Shown: piece by piece, positions 46,076 to 55,194 of the stretch
Position numbering within the stretch: position 1 is the stretch's first letter
Layout of the letters: each line of letters starts with the position of its first letter
Source of the DNA: AAA044-D11 sp009705075
GTDB taxonomy: Bacteria > Actinomycetota > Actinomycetes > Nanopelagicales > Nanopelagicaceae
Direction: 5' to 3'
NCBI GenBank assembly: GCA_965268675.1
Contig: OZ254179.1
Span: forward strand, 682,001-746,000
Length of the DNA: 64,000 nucleotides
The notes under the pieces: generated by a model
Told to the model about the DNA's origin: nothing
The model's input: only the letters and a program-made list of their open reading frames with translations
Databases searched by the model: none
Made by a program: the position numbers and the translations under genes

Positions 46076-47007
46076 TTTAATACCCCCTCTACGGTCTTTA
46101 TCAATGATGATTTCAACTCGACAGGTTCAACTACGCGTATGTTCGCGCCGTGCCAAATAAGCTCCCTGATTAGAGCATTTTCATTTTCGTAAGTGATTTC
46201 GTAGGTGTCGTATTCATCCCCTTCTTCAAGAAGTAAACCACGATTGCGAAGAATGAGAGCGGAATCTTTACGGACCTGGATTTTTGCGAGGCGTTTTATG
46301 TCGATGTTTTGCTGAGGGAGATGAACTGTCGCATCGAAATCTTCAGCGATGGAATATTGGTTCTTCTTCTTTGAGATTTCGATTGGAGATACAAAGCGTG
46401 ATAATTTGAAAAGTCTTATATCTTCGCGATCTAAATCGTGCCCAATAAGATACCAATACCCATTCCAGAAAAGGACTCGATATGGTTCTACATGTCTTAA
46501 TTTTAAGGTGGCAGAGTCATAAGAGAATGAAATTTGCGAACGTGACGAGATAGCTCGGGTAATCTCATCAATCAGGCTGGTCGGATTTTCGAAACGATAT
46601 TGTGCGCGAAAATCGAAATCAAAGGAGACCGGAATTCCCAGAGATTGCAATTTTCTGATTCCAGATTGCGCAGTCGGAGCGAGTATCGAATCATTCCAAT
46701 AATTTGAAGCGATCGAAAGTAAGGCCAACTCGCGCCCCGTCAGTTCCGGAACCTTGAGTTCGTAGCTTTTCTCAGGTATTCGATAGCCTGGTTCATCTTC
46801 GAAAAAAACATCGAGATCCCCCACCTCAATCTCAATTCCTAAAGATCTTAGGTCATCCTTATCGCGCTCAAACATTCGCTCTTTGGCTTCCTGAGTTCCC
46901 TCATAGCCCATTACATTCTTGAGAATTTCAGATTTTTTTAGATACCGCTTCGTCGCAAGCAGGGCAAGGGTGAGATTAATCAAACGTTCGGTTTTGCGAT
47001 CTGACAC
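46072..47007 (-). CDS. pafB: WYL-domain transcriptional regulator PafB
   Basis: Partner of PafC. The 311-residue protein has an N-terminal winged helix (TERLINLTLALLATKRYLKKSEI), a WYL domain (ISFSYDSATLKLRHVEPYRVLFWNGYWYLIG in two parts) and a C-terminal extension. It starts GTG 47007, preceded exactly six bases upstream by TAGGGT, which predicts a leaderless mRNA. It is divergent from the FKBP lipoprotein gene with 78 bases between them. Confidence 0.88.
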   Translation of the reverse strand: MSDRKTERLINLTLALLATKRYLKKSEILKNVMGYEGTQEAKERMFERDKDDLRSLGIEIEVGDLDVFFEDEPGYRIPEKSYELKVPELTGRELALLSIASNYWNDSILAPTAQSGIRKLQSLGIPVSFDFDFRAQYRFENPTSLIDEITRAISSRSQISFSYDSATLKLRHVEPYRVLFWNGYWYLIGHDLDREDIRLFKLSRFVSPIEISKKKNQYSIAEDFDATVHLPQQNIDIKRLAKIQVRKDSALILRNRGLLLEEGDEYDTYEITYENENALIRELIWHGANIRVVEPVELKSSLIKTVEGVLK

Positions 47008-47013
47008 AGGAAA

Positions 47014-47019
47014 ACCCTA
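47014..47019 (-). promoter_or_regulatory. -10 element of pafBC, predicted leaderless
   Basis: TAGGGT on the minus strand, six bases, then GTG 47007. The -35 region is not distinct. Confidence 0.5.
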
Positions 47020-47085
47020 GTGGTTTGGTAACCTTGTGGCATAGAGGTTAATAAGAGACTCGCAATTTCGAGAAAGTGGAGAATC

Positions 47086-47619
47086 ATGCTCGCTAAACGT
47101 CCTTCAATTTTGCGTAAAGATGCAACTTTCGCATTTATCGGTGCTTTACTTCTAACAACATCGCTTACTGGTTGTACTCTCGACGGCGGAACTGGAAGCG
47201 CAAATAAGGAGAAAACTATGGCTAGCACCGAACGCGAATACATGAGTGTCTCTAATGAAGCGGGCGTCGAGCCTAAAATTGGGCAACCATCGGGAGACGC
47301 TCCGATGGAATTAGTCAGCCGAGATATTATCGTTGGAGATGGGATCGAAGCTCTTCCAAGTTCAACGCTAACTGTTCAATATGTTTTGATCTCTTGGAAA
47401 ACTGGAAAAGTTTTGCAATCGTCTTGGAGCGGTCAGCCCGCGATCTTCCCACTTAGCGGTGTCATCCAAGGTTGGCAACAAGGTATTCCTGGGATGAAAG
47501 TTGGCGGTCGACGCCTTCTGGTAATTCCACCTGATTTAGCTTATGGCGCTTCAGGAAGTGGACCAATTGGACCGAACGAAACGTTGGCCTTCGTTGTGGA
47601 CCTGGTTAACGTAAATTAG
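47086..47619 (+). CDS. FKBP-type peptidyl-prolyl isomerase lipoprotein
   Basis: A 177-residue exported protein. Residues 1-30 form a lipoprotein signal with hydrophobic core and lipobox LTGC (Cys30). The C-terminal half is a single FKBP domain (about 80-177: TLTVQYVLISWKTGKVLQSS, GVIQGWQQGIPGMKVGGRR, PPDLAYG). It would help fold proteins outside the membrane. GGAG stands five bases before the ATG. FKBP genes occur beside pafB in streptomycetes as well. It ends 6 bases from the convergent trmI gene. Confidence 0.92.
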   Translation: MLAKRPSILRKDATFAFIGALLLTTSLTGCTLDGGTGSANKEKTMASTEREYMSVSNEAGVEPKIGQPSGDAPMELVSRDIIVGDGIEALPSSTLTVQYVLISWKTGKVLQSSWSGQPAIFPLSGVIQGWQQGIPGMKVGGRRLLVIPPDLAYGASGSGPIGPNETLAFVVDLVNVN

Positions 47620-47625
47620 GAAAGA

Positions 47626-48486
47626 TTAATTTTCTGATTCATTTGTTCCATAAGCCCCTTTGGATGGTCTTCTACGTCTTGCAGGAGCGACGGTATTAGG
47701 CGCAAGCCGCCTAGCCATTATTAAGAATGCAGTGTGTCCGATCATTCTGTGCTGGGGGCGAACTGCGAGTCCTTCATGGTGCCAACCGCGAACAATTGTT
47801 TCACTACTCTCGGGTTCCGTGAAAAAACCCGAATTCTTTATTGCTTCGGCAGTCTGCGAGAGCTGCGTTGTCGTAGCAACATAAGCTATAAAGACGCCAC
47901 CAGGAACTAACACCTCAGCTGCCATTTGGACACATTCCCAAGGTGCCAACATATCCAGAACCACTCGATCATATTTTTTTGTGTGCGGAAAATCTTGCAC
48001 TGCGCCAAGCTCTAGCTTCCAGTTTTCAGGACGCTCCCCAAAATAGTTTTTAACATTCTTCTCAGCGATAGTTGCGAATTCTTCTCGTTTCTCAAAGGAA
48101 TCGAGTGAACCGCTCTCCCCTATTGCGCGCAAAAGTGATATCGAGAGCGCGCCGGAACCTACTCCGGCTTCAAGAACACGGCATCCTGGGGCGATATCTG
48201 CAAAGCCCAAAATCATGGCAGCATCTTTAGGATAAACAATCGTCGCCCCTCGAGGCATAGCAAGAACATAATCTGCTAAAAGTGGTTTAAAAGCTAAGAA
48301 TTTCAGACCGCCTGTTGTTTCAACAACGCTTCCTTCAGGTAGCCCAATCACTTCATTGTGTACGAGCCAGCCATTGTGAGTATGCCATTCTTGATTTAGC
48401 TGCAAAGTGATCGTATGCATTTTTCCTTTTGCATCCGTTAATTGAACACGATCGCCTACTTTGAAGTGTGAATCCACTGGGTTCAT
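47626..48486 (-). CDS. trmI: tRNA (adenine-58-N1)-methyltransferase TrmI
   Basis: Methylates A58 in the T-loop of tRNAs. The 286-residue protein has an N-terminal beta domain and a Rossmann methyltransferase domain with motif I VLEAGVGSGALSISLLRA, plus DMLAPWECVQMAAEVL. Homologue of M. tuberculosis Rv2118c, which lies next to the proteasome locus. ATG 48486 is chosen because TAGGAT lies exactly six bases upstream, predicting a leaderless message; TTG 48492 is in the same frame. The -10 box overlaps the stop codon of the upstream HAD gene. Confidence 0.92.
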   Translation of the reverse strand: MNPVDSHFKVGDRVQLTDAKGKMHTITLQLNQEWHTHNGWLVHNEVIGLPEGSVVETTGGLKFLAFKPLLADYVLAMPRGATIVYPKDAAMILGFADIAPGCRVLEAGVGSGALSISLLRAIGESGSLDSFEKREEFATIAEKNVKNYFGERPENWKLELGAVQDFPHTKKYDRVVLDMLAPWECVQMAAEVLVPGGVFIAYVATTTQLSQTAEAIKNSGFFTEPESSETIVRGWHHEGLAVRPQHRMIGHTAFLIMARRLAPNTVAPARRRRPSKGAYGTNESEN

Positions 48487-48492
48487 CGCCAA

Positions 48493-48498
48493 ATCCTA
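48493..48498 (-). promoter_or_regulatory. -10 element of trmI, predicted leaderless
   Basis: TAGGAT on the minus strand, whose first three bases are the stop codon of the HAD-phosphatase gene; six bases then ATG 48486. Confidence 0.5.
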
Positions 48499-49140
48499 GT
48501 GCAGAGAAAAGAGACGTTCGACGCTCATATCTAACAGCGAGTCAACAACTACGACTTGCTCGTCGGGTGAAATTTCCACTAAATGCGGAACTGCCACGAC
48601 CTTTGCACCGCTTGCCTTTCCAGCAGCAACCCCAGTCTTCGAATCTTCAAGGATGAGACATTCACTTATATCTAAGTCAAAATGTGCAGCTGCTTTTAAG
48701 TAGCATTCAGGGTTCGGTTTTGATTTGACCACATCATCACTCGAAATCAGTAGCTCAAGGTATCTACCTTTAAGTACGCGAAAGGTAGCTTCAAGCATCT
48801 GTCGTGGACTCGCGGAAACTAGTGCGAGTCGAATCTTTTTACTGGAAAGTTCTTGCAGTAACTCGAGCGCGCCTGGCATAAATTGAATTCGTTCTTCAAA
48901 ATCTGCGCTTACCATTGCAATTAGAGATTCAATAAAGAATTCGGGCTTGTTTTCACCGCCGATCTTTGCTGCCATATAGTTTCCCGTTTTCTGAATCGGT
49001 CCCCCAATGCAATTTGCCTGATCTGAAATGGTCCACTCATAATCAAATTGCGCCATGAGTTTTACTTCGTTCTCGAACCACAATGGTTCAGAATCGATTA
49101 GCGTGCCATCCATGTCGAAGAAGACTGCCTTGAAGGTCAT
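48496..49140 (-). CDS. HAD-superfamily (subfamily IA) phosphatase
   Basis: A 214-residue hydrolase with all HAD motifs: motif I FFDMDGTLIDSE near the N-terminus, motif II VSASPRQ, the motif III Lys in KSKPNPECY, and motif IV ILEDSKTGVAAG. It resembles beta-phosphoglucomutase/phosphoglycolate phosphatase-type enzymes; the substrate is unknown. It overlaps metH by 4 bases and probably shares its transcript. Confidence 0.88.
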   Translation of the reverse strand: MTFKAVFFDMDGTLIDSEPLWFENEVKLMAQFDYEWTISDQANCIGGPIQKTGNYMAAKIGGENKPEFFIESLIAMVSADFEERIQFMPGALELLQELSSKKIRLALVSASPRQMLEATFRVLKGRYLELLISSDDVVKSKPNPECYLKAAAHFDLDISECLILEDSKTGVAAGKASGAKVVAVPHLVEISPDEQVVVVDSLLDMSVERLFSLH

Positions 49141-52100
49141 GTTGCGTTGAAGTACTTGGCTTCAGGATGGTGCACGATTATTGCTGATGTCGATTGTTCC
49201 GGATGAAGTTGAAACTCTTCGCTGAGTTCGACACCGATACGTTCAGGCTCCAGCAGATCACAGAGCTGTCTCTGTTGTTCTAGATCAGGACAAGCTGGAT
49301 AGCCGAAGGAATATCTCGACCCTCGATAACCTTGATCTAATATTTCGGAGATATCTTTCGAGTCTTCGGAGGCAAATCCGAGCTCTTCTCGGATTCGGCT
49401 ATGCCAATGCTCTGCTAGCGCCTCGGTTAACTGCACTGAGAGCCCATGCAGTTCCAAATATTCGCGGTATTCATTGGCAGCAAAAAGTTTTGCGGTCGCC
49501 TCGCTCACGCTCTGACCCATAGTCACAATATGAAAAGCGACAGTATCGATCTCGCCACTTTCCTTACTGCGGAAGAAATCACTCAGACACAAGCGTCGAT
49601 CACGGATTTGCCTTGGGAAGGTAAAACGAACTCTCTCTTCACCCTTTTTCGGACCCTCGTGATGAAGAATTACCAAATCATTCTTCTCGCTGTAGCAAGG
49701 AAAATAACCATATACAACAGCGGCGTTCAACCAGCCCTTCGATTGAACATCATTTAGTAGTGCCCGCAGGCGTGGACGACCTTCATCTTCAACCATCTTC
49801 TCATATTCACCACGTTTGCCCTGAAGTCCCCACTGACCAACAAAAAGCGCTCTCTCGTCGAGTGAATTCAAATATGAGGCCAAAGGAATCCCCTTAACAA
49901 TTTTCGATCCATAAAATGGCGGCATAGGTAGTTCATTATTCTCAATAACATCACTGCGATTCGTATCGAGGTTCGGTTCGCGATTGGCTCGCGTATTTTG
50001 AGTTTTTCTTTGACGTAGCGCTGGAAGAGTTACGCCTTCATCACCGCGTTTAATCGCCATCATTGAATCCATCAAACTCAGTCCCTCAAAGGCATCTTTT
50101 GCATAGCGGACCGTTCCATCAAAATTATCTGCCAAATCTTGTTCTACGAAGCTACGCGTAAGTGCAGCGCCGCCGAGAATGATCGGCCACTTTTCAGCTA
50201 AACCCCTTGAACTCAACTCCTCAAGATTCTCTTTCATGATTACTGTTGATTTAACTAAAAGTCCAGACATTCCGATTACATCAACGCTCTCCTCTGTTGC
50301 TGCGTCGATAATCTGGTTAACGGTCTGCTTAATGCCAATATTGACGGTGCTGTAACCATTATTTGAAAGAATAATATCTACAAGGTTCTTTCCAATATCG
50401 TGAACGTCGCCCTTTACCGTAGCGAGCAGAATCTTTCCCTTACCCGCGTCGTTGCTCTTCTCCATATGGGGTTCAAGAATTGCTACCGCTGTTTTCATAA
50501 CCTCAGCTGATTGGAGTACGAATGGCAATTGCATCTGACCGCTGCCGAATAACTCCCCAACTGTTTTCATGCCGGCTAACAAATACTCATTTATTATCGT
50601 AAGGGGTTTTATTCCTGAGCCCATAGCCTCCATAAGATCTGCTTCGAGCCCAACTTTTTCACCATCTATAATTCTTCGTTCCAGTCTTTCGATAAGAGGT
50701 AGCGCAGCAAGTTCCGCTGCTCGAGTTATTTTCGAAGATTTTGTCTCAACACCGTCAAATAACTCAAGGAAGACTGAAAGTGGATCATATGTACAGTTCC
50801 CATCCTGATCGAAAACGCGTCGGTCGTAGACCAGATCAAGTGCAACTTCAAGAGCCTTTGGTTCGATTCTGGCTATCGGCGTGATTTTCGATGGGTGGAC
50901 AATTGCAGAATCCAGGCCAGCCTTTACTGCTTCCGCCAAAAATACTGAGTTTAAAACGGTTCGAGCCGCTGGGTTTAAGCCGAATGAGACATTCGAAACG
51001 CCAAGTGTTGTTTGAACTTGTGGGTATTTAACTTTTAATTGTGCAATTGCATTTAGTGTTTCGATGCCATCGCGACGAGTCTCCTCTTGGCCAGTAGCAA
51101 TTGGGAAAGTCAAACAATCAATCAGAATGTCCCCCACCGACATTCCCCACTTCTTTGTTAAATCTTCAATTAACCTCGTGGCGACAGCTAGCTTCCAATC
51201 ACATGTTCTTGCTTGTCCAGTTTCATCGATTGTTAGCGCCACAACTCCGGCCCCGTGCTCGACTACAAGCGGCATAATCTTTGCAAAGCGAGAGTTAGGG
51301 CCATCGCCATCCTCATAATTCACAGAGTTGATTACCGAACGACCACCTAAATGCTCTAGTCCCGCCTTTAGAACGGCTGGTTCTGTTGAGTCGAGAACAA
51401 TCGGAAGTGTTGAACTTGTCGCTAGTCGTGATGCCAATTCATTCATATCGGCAACGCCATCTCGACCTACATAATCTACGGAGAGATCCAACATGTGTGC
51501 CCCATCGCGTATTTGATCTCGCGCTATCTCGATACAGCTCTGCCAATCTTGCGCGAGTAAAGCATCCCTAAATGCTCTAGAGCCATTGGCATTAGCTCGC
51601 TCGCCGATTGACATATAAGTTTGATCTTGTCTAAATGGAACGAATTGATAGAGCGAAGATGCCCCAACTTCTTGAACTATCTTGCGGGTCGAAACCGGAT
51701 GATTCTCGAGCCTTGCTACAACCGCCTTTAGATGAGCGGGTGTAGTACCGCAACATCCTCCGATTAAAGTTAGCCCATACGAATCTACAAATTCGGCCAA
51801 ATATTTTGCTAGCTCCTCTGGTCCTAGCGGGTAAGTAGCACCGTTTGCACCAAGTTGCGGCAGGCCCGCATTTGGCATAACTGAAATCCCGATAGAGCTG
51901 TTCTTCGACAAAACTCGTAGATGTTCGCTCATCTCGGCCGGACCAGTGGCGCAATTTAAACCAATAAGGTCGATGTTCAGAGGTTCAAGGGCGTTGAGAG
52001 CGGCCCCAATTTCAGACCCCAGAAGCATTGTTCCGGTCGCTTCTACAGTTACCTGAGCTATTAGAACTATGTCTCGATCGCAGTCATCAATAGCAACTCG

Positions 52101-52625
52101 AGCACCATTTATCGCAGCTTTGGCTTGTAATAAATCTTGAGTCGTTTCGATCAAAAGTGCATCGACGCCACTATCTATAAGCCCTTTAGAAGCTTCAGAA
52201 TAAGCACTCTTTAGATTGATGTAATCCGTATGCCCAAGAGTAGGAAGTTTCGTGCCTGGTCCAAGCGAGCCAAGAACCCACCGCGGTTTTGCTTCAGTGC
52301 TGAACTCTTCTGCTACCTCTTTAGCTAATTTCCCGCCGGCGAAAGCCAATTCATAAATTCGGTCTTCAATTCCATATTCAGCAAGATTCGCCCAGTTAGC
52401 GCCAAAGGTATTGGTCTCTATCGCATCTACGCCAACTTCTAAATATCTTCGATGGACTGATTTCACTAATTCTGGCTTTGACACGTTTAGTATTTCATTG
52501 CAACCTTCATGGCCTTGAAAATCTTCGAGAGTGGGATTGGCTTCTTGCAACATCGTGCCCATAGCGCCATCTGCGATGATGACGCGCTCTGACATGGCGA
52601 TGCGAAGTGAGGAAGGTTTTTTCAT
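49137..52625 (-). CDS. metH: Cobalamin-dependent methionine synthase
   Basis: Transfers a methyl group from methyltetrahydrofolate to homocysteine via B12. The 1,162-residue protein has the full modular order: homocysteine domain with zinc cysteines in IGLNCATGP and GGCCGTTPAHL, pterin-binding domain (ANGSRAFRDALL and onward), B12-binding domain with the cobalt ligand His742 in GDVHDIGKN, and the C-terminal reactivation domain. No cobalamin riboswitch fits in the 16 bases between mshC and metH. TAACCT lies 8 bases before the chosen ATG. Confidence 0.96.
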   Translation of the reverse strand: MKKPSSLRIAMSERVIIADGAMGTMLQEANPTLEDFQGHEGCNEILNVSKPELVKSVHRRYLEVGVDAIETNTFGANWANLAEYGIEDRIYELAFAGGKLAKEVAEEFSTEAKPRWVLGSLGPGTKLPTLGHTDYINLKSAYSEASKGLIDSGVDALLIETTQDLLQAKAAINGARVAIDDCDRDIVLIAQVTVEATGTMLLGSEIGAALNALEPLNIDLIGLNCATGPAEMSEHLRVLSKNSSIGISVMPNAGLPQLGANGATYPLGPEELAKYLAEFVDSYGLTLIGGCCGTTPAHLKAVVARLENHPVSTRKIVQEVGASSLYQFVPFRQDQTYMSIGERANANGSRAFRDALLAQDWQSCIEIARDQIRDGAHMLDLSVDYVGRDGVADMNELASRLATSSTLPIVLDSTEPAVLKAGLEHLGGRSVINSVNYEDGDGPNSRFAKIMPLVVEHGAGVVALTIDETGQARTCDWKLAVATRLIEDLTKKWGMSVGDILIDCLTFPIATGQEETRRDGIETLNAIAQLKVKYPQVQTTLGVSNVSFGLNPAARTVLNSVFLAEAVKAGLDSAIVHPSKITPIARIEPKALEVALDLVYDRRVFDQDGNCTYDPLSVFLELFDGVETKSSKITRAAELAALPLIERLERRIIDGEKVGLEADLMEAMGSGIKPLTIINEYLLAGMKTVGELFGSGQMQLPFVLQSAEVMKTAVAILEPHMEKSNDAGKGKILLATVKGDVHDIGKNLVDIILSNNGYSTVNIGIKQTVNQIIDAATEESVDVIGMSGLLVKSTVIMKENLEELSSRGLAEKWPIILGGAALTRSFVEQDLADNFDGTVRYAKDAFEGLSLMDSMMAIKRGDEGVTLPALRQRKTQNTRANREPNLDTNRSDVIENNELPMPPFYGSKIVKGIPLASYLNSLDERALFVGQWGLQGKRGEYEKMVEDEGRPRLRALLNDVQSKGWLNAAVVYGYFPCYSEKNDLVILHHEGPKKGEERVRFTFPRQIRDRRLCLSDFFRSKESGEIDTVAFHIVTMGQSVSEATAKLFAANEYREYLELHGLSVQLTEALAEHWHSRIREELGFASEDSKDISEILDQGYRGSRYSFGYPACPDLEQQRQLCDLLEPERIGVELSEEFQLHPEQSTSAIIVHHPEAKYFNAT

Positions 52626-52641
52626 TGAGGAGAAGGTTACC

Positions 52642-53907
52642 TTAAAGAGCTAGACCTAAAGCGGCATCAATAAATCGTGAAAGTTCACCAACGCTTCCAC
52701 CGGTGAGACCCTTTTCAGTATCTGTCGCCCAGTTCTCTAGAATTTCGAGAGCTAGAGGTGAGTTCAAATTTGAAGCGAGACTAGCCGCTATTCCTGAAAT
52801 AACCTGATCGGTCGGGGCCACTTCATTTCTCGAAAGCGCGCTACGAACCTTTGCTACATTAATCTGGGCTCTAATCAAGATATCCGCGTTCCACATTCGA
52901 TCAGCGAAGTATTGTTCACTCAAAAGCGCATATCTAATTTCCATTGGATCGACTCCATCTTTTAACAAGTTAGAGACCAAAACTAAATTTCCTTTGCTCT
53001 TGCTCATTTTCTCGCCATCAAGTCCAACCATTCCAGTATGAACGTAGGCTCTAGCAAACTCTCTGCCCGTTAGGGCCCTTCCAATTGCTGCTGTCATAAA
53101 ATGATGAGGAAAAATAAGATCACTCCCCCCGCCCTGCAGATCTATTTCAAAGCTGTCGCTCTCTGAACCTTCCGAATGGCGATCAATGTAATCAGCCCCG
53201 ATTAGGTGATGTAGAGCAATCACTGAACATTCAACGTGCCAACCAGGTCGACCAAAACCCATTTCAGAATTCCAACCAGGTTCTCCCTCTTTATTTGCTA
53301 CCCAAAGAATTGGATCCAATGGGCTCTCCTTGCCAGGGGTTTCAGGGTCTCCCCCTCTATCTGCAAAGAGATTGAGTGATTCTTCGACCGACAAGGCTAG
53401 TTCAGGTAGAAACTTTGAAATTCTGAAATAAACATTTCCAGCAAGAACGTATGTGAAACCGCTGTTAACTAATTTCTCAATTGCCTTGATAATCAATGAC
53501 ATCGCAGCTGTTACTGACACATACTCCTTCGGTGGGAGAATTCGAAGCGCTGTCATATCGCTCGCAAAGAGTGCAACTTGGGAACCACCGAGCTCTTCCC
53601 AAGATTGATTGTCACGTCTTGCGCGCTCGAAAAGCGGATCATCTATATCCGTAATATTTTCTACGAAGGATACTTCTCGGCCAGATAGTTTTAAGTACCG
53701 ATTAATTAAATCAAAAGTTAGATATGTTGCTGCATGACCTAGATGCGTTGCGTCGTATGGCGTAATCCCACATACATACATTTTAAAGGGTTGTGAACCG
53801 CGCGAAACCGAGAATTCTCCCGAGGTTGCGAGGAGTTTCAGGGTTGGGGCTTCAGCGCTTGAAGCAGGAATCGCTACCGCTGGCCAACTACCAATAATCT
53901 TAGACAC
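52642..53907 (-). CDS. mshC: Cysteine:GlcN-Ins ligase MshC (mycothiol biosynthesis)
   Basis: Joins cysteine to glucosaminyl-inositol in the synthesis of mycothiol, the main actinobacterial thiol. The 421-residue class I synthetase-like protein has the signature MYVCGITPYDATHLGHAATYLTF (HIGH equivalent HLGH), HVECSVIALHH, and KMSKSKGNLVLVS. The TPYD form and the missing anticodon-binding C-terminal region separate MshC from cysteinyl-tRNA synthetase, which shares its fold. It starts GTG, six bases after TAAGAT. Confidence 0.92.
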   Translation of the reverse strand: MSKIIGSWPAVAIPASSAEAPTLKLLATSGEFSVSRGSQPFKMYVCGITPYDATHLGHAATYLTFDLINRYLKLSGREVSFVENITDIDDPLFERARRDNQSWEELGGSQVALFASDMTALRILPPKEYVSVTAAMSLIIKAIEKLVNSGFTYVLAGNVYFRISKFLPELALSVEESLNLFADRGGDPETPGKESPLDPILWVANKEGEPGWNSEMGFGRPGWHVECSVIALHHLIGADYIDRHSEGSESDSFEIDLQGGGSDLIFPHHFMTAAIGRALTGREFARAYVHTGMVGLDGEKMSKSKGNLVLVSNLLKDGVDPMEIRYALLSEQYFADRMWNADILIRAQINVAKVRSALSRNEVAPTDQVISGIAASLASNLNSPLALEILENWATDTEKGLTGGSVGELSRFIDAALGLAL

Positions 53908-53913
53908 CTTGTT

Positions 53914-53919
53914 ATCTTA
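53914..53919 (-). promoter_or_regulatory. -10 element of mshC, predicted leaderless
   Basis: TAAGAT on the minus strand, six bases, then GTG 53907. It lies between mshC and the SCO1664-family gene. Confidence 0.5.
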
Positions 53920-53940
53920 GATTAAATTGAAGCGAGATTC

Positions 53941-54609
53941 TTAATAAGGTGGCCACGGAATCGCAGGCCAATTTGGATTAGGCATTGGAAATTTCTTCAA
54001 ATCGAGCAACTTTCCGGCTCGAGACTTCAATGCATCAATCTCATCAGTTGTGAGGAGATCAGCTAAATAGCTCTCATCTAGCCCACCCAAAATTCTCTTG
54101 ATCTTTTCGATTTCGTGCTCAGTTAAATCTAAATCAGCGAACTGCCAGAGCACGGTGCGCAATTTATCTTCTTCGTGAAAGCTCACCCCATGATCACAGC
54201 CATAAACATCGCCGTCTGGTCCAACCAAAATATGTCCAAATTTTCGATCTGCATTATTAATGATTGCATCAAAGAGCGCCATATTTCGCAGAATTGAACC
54301 ATCACTTTGCACGAAATTAACAACATCAACTTCATCGTCAACTTCGATCCATTCTTGGACCGCGCCGAGTCCGAAAGGGCCATCTCGTAGAACTGTTTTT
54401 GGTACGAGATGGAAACCACCTAACTCACTTATGTAATAAGCCACCACCTCGCGGGATGCCAAATTTCCATCAGGAAAATCCCAGAGAGGTCGCTCTCCTG
54501 CTATCGGTTTGTAAATAATTTTCTTTCCATCTGTATATTGGCAGAGAAGTGATGCATTTGACGCATCGATTAAACGCCCAATCACTTCCATTTCTTCCAT
54601 CTCTTCCAT
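53941..54609 (-). CDS. SCO1664-family protein (PI3/4-kinase-like fold)
   Basis: A 222-residue protein of a family confined largely to actinobacteria (Rv2133c position). KKIIYKPIAGERPLWDFPDG, REVVAYYISELGG and DAIINNADRKFGHIL resemble the lipid/protein kinase-like fold, with Asn-Asp and HGVSFHEE as likely catalytic and metal parts. Biochemical role unknown. Three in-frame ATGs in a 9-base repeat (MEEMEEMEV) leave the start slightly uncertain; the first has GGAG 9 bases upstream. Confidence 0.85.
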   Translation of the reverse strand: MEEMEEMEVIGRLIDASNASLLCQYTDGKKIIYKPIAGERPLWDFPDGNLASREVVAYYISELGGFHLVPKTVLRDGPFGLGAVQEWIEVDDEVDVVNFVQSDGSILRNMALFDAIINNADRKFGHILVGPDGDVYGCDHGVSFHEEDKLRTVLWQFADLDLTEHEIEKIKRILGGLDESYLADLLTTDEIDALKSRAGKLLDLKKFPMPNPNWPAIPWPPY

Positions 54610-54624
54610 CTCTTAGAGCTCCAC

Positions 54625-55194
54625 TTAACGTCTATAACCGTTTGCTCTCGGACATAAATGTCCTATTGGATCAACGGCTAGACCACAGAAAGGGCATGCT
54701 GGTCTACCAGCATTTATAACCGCTTCTGCCCGATTACAGAATCCCTTAACTTGATTTAGTCTTACCGTAATTCGAAGTAAGTCAGGTGGATCTTCAACGT
54801 CAGCTAAATCGTCGTCACCAGAAATCAAATCAGTAAATTCACCATCAGCTATCGATTGAATTTCTATGCTTACTCTCTGACTTTCGGGATCCCATCCGAT
54901 GCCCATAACGCCGGCTTGGAATTCTTCGTCTATCGGAAACTCCAATTCAGCGTTATCGCTAATCGCTGGCAATCCGATTTCATCTAGGCTCGCCAATTTA
55001 CTTCGGCGTACTTCAGTTACCAATTCTCTTAGGCGTTGAGCAAGGGCTACAACTTGAGATTTCTCGACCGAAACTGTGGTTATTCCAGAACTTGATACTG
55101 CCTGAATGAAAAATGCCCGCTCTCCAGGAACTCCGACCGTCCCTACTATGAATCTTGTGGCATCCTCATGGCTAAAGATAATCCTCTCGCTCAT
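54625..55194 (-). CDS. DUF3090 family protein
   Basis: A 189-residue protein of the actinobacterial DUF3090 family (Rv2134c position). It starts RIIFSHEDATRFIVGTVG; the C-terminus has a CPFCGLAVDPIGHLCPR motif that could bind zinc. It overlaps the upstream phosphatase by 4 bases (ATGA) and is followed by the SCO1664-family gene after 15 bases, a conserved trio. Function unknown. Confidence 0.88.
   Translation of the reverse strand: MSERIIFSHEDATRFIVGTVGVPGERAFFIQAVSSSGITTVSVEKSQVVALAQRLRELVTEVRRSKLASLDEIGLPAISDNAELEFPIDEEFQAGVMGIGWDPESQRVSIEIQSIADGEFTDLISGDDDLADVEDPPDLLRITVRLNQVKGFCNRAEAVINAGRPACPFCGLAVDPIGHLCPRANGYRR

Noticed and set aside
52626..52641. Cobalamin riboswitch before metH
   Set aside because: The gap to mshC is 16 bases, far too short.
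52642..53907. Cysteinyl-tRNA synthetase
   Set aside because: The CGITPYDATHLGHAATYL signature, the short C-terminus and the neighbours point to MshC.
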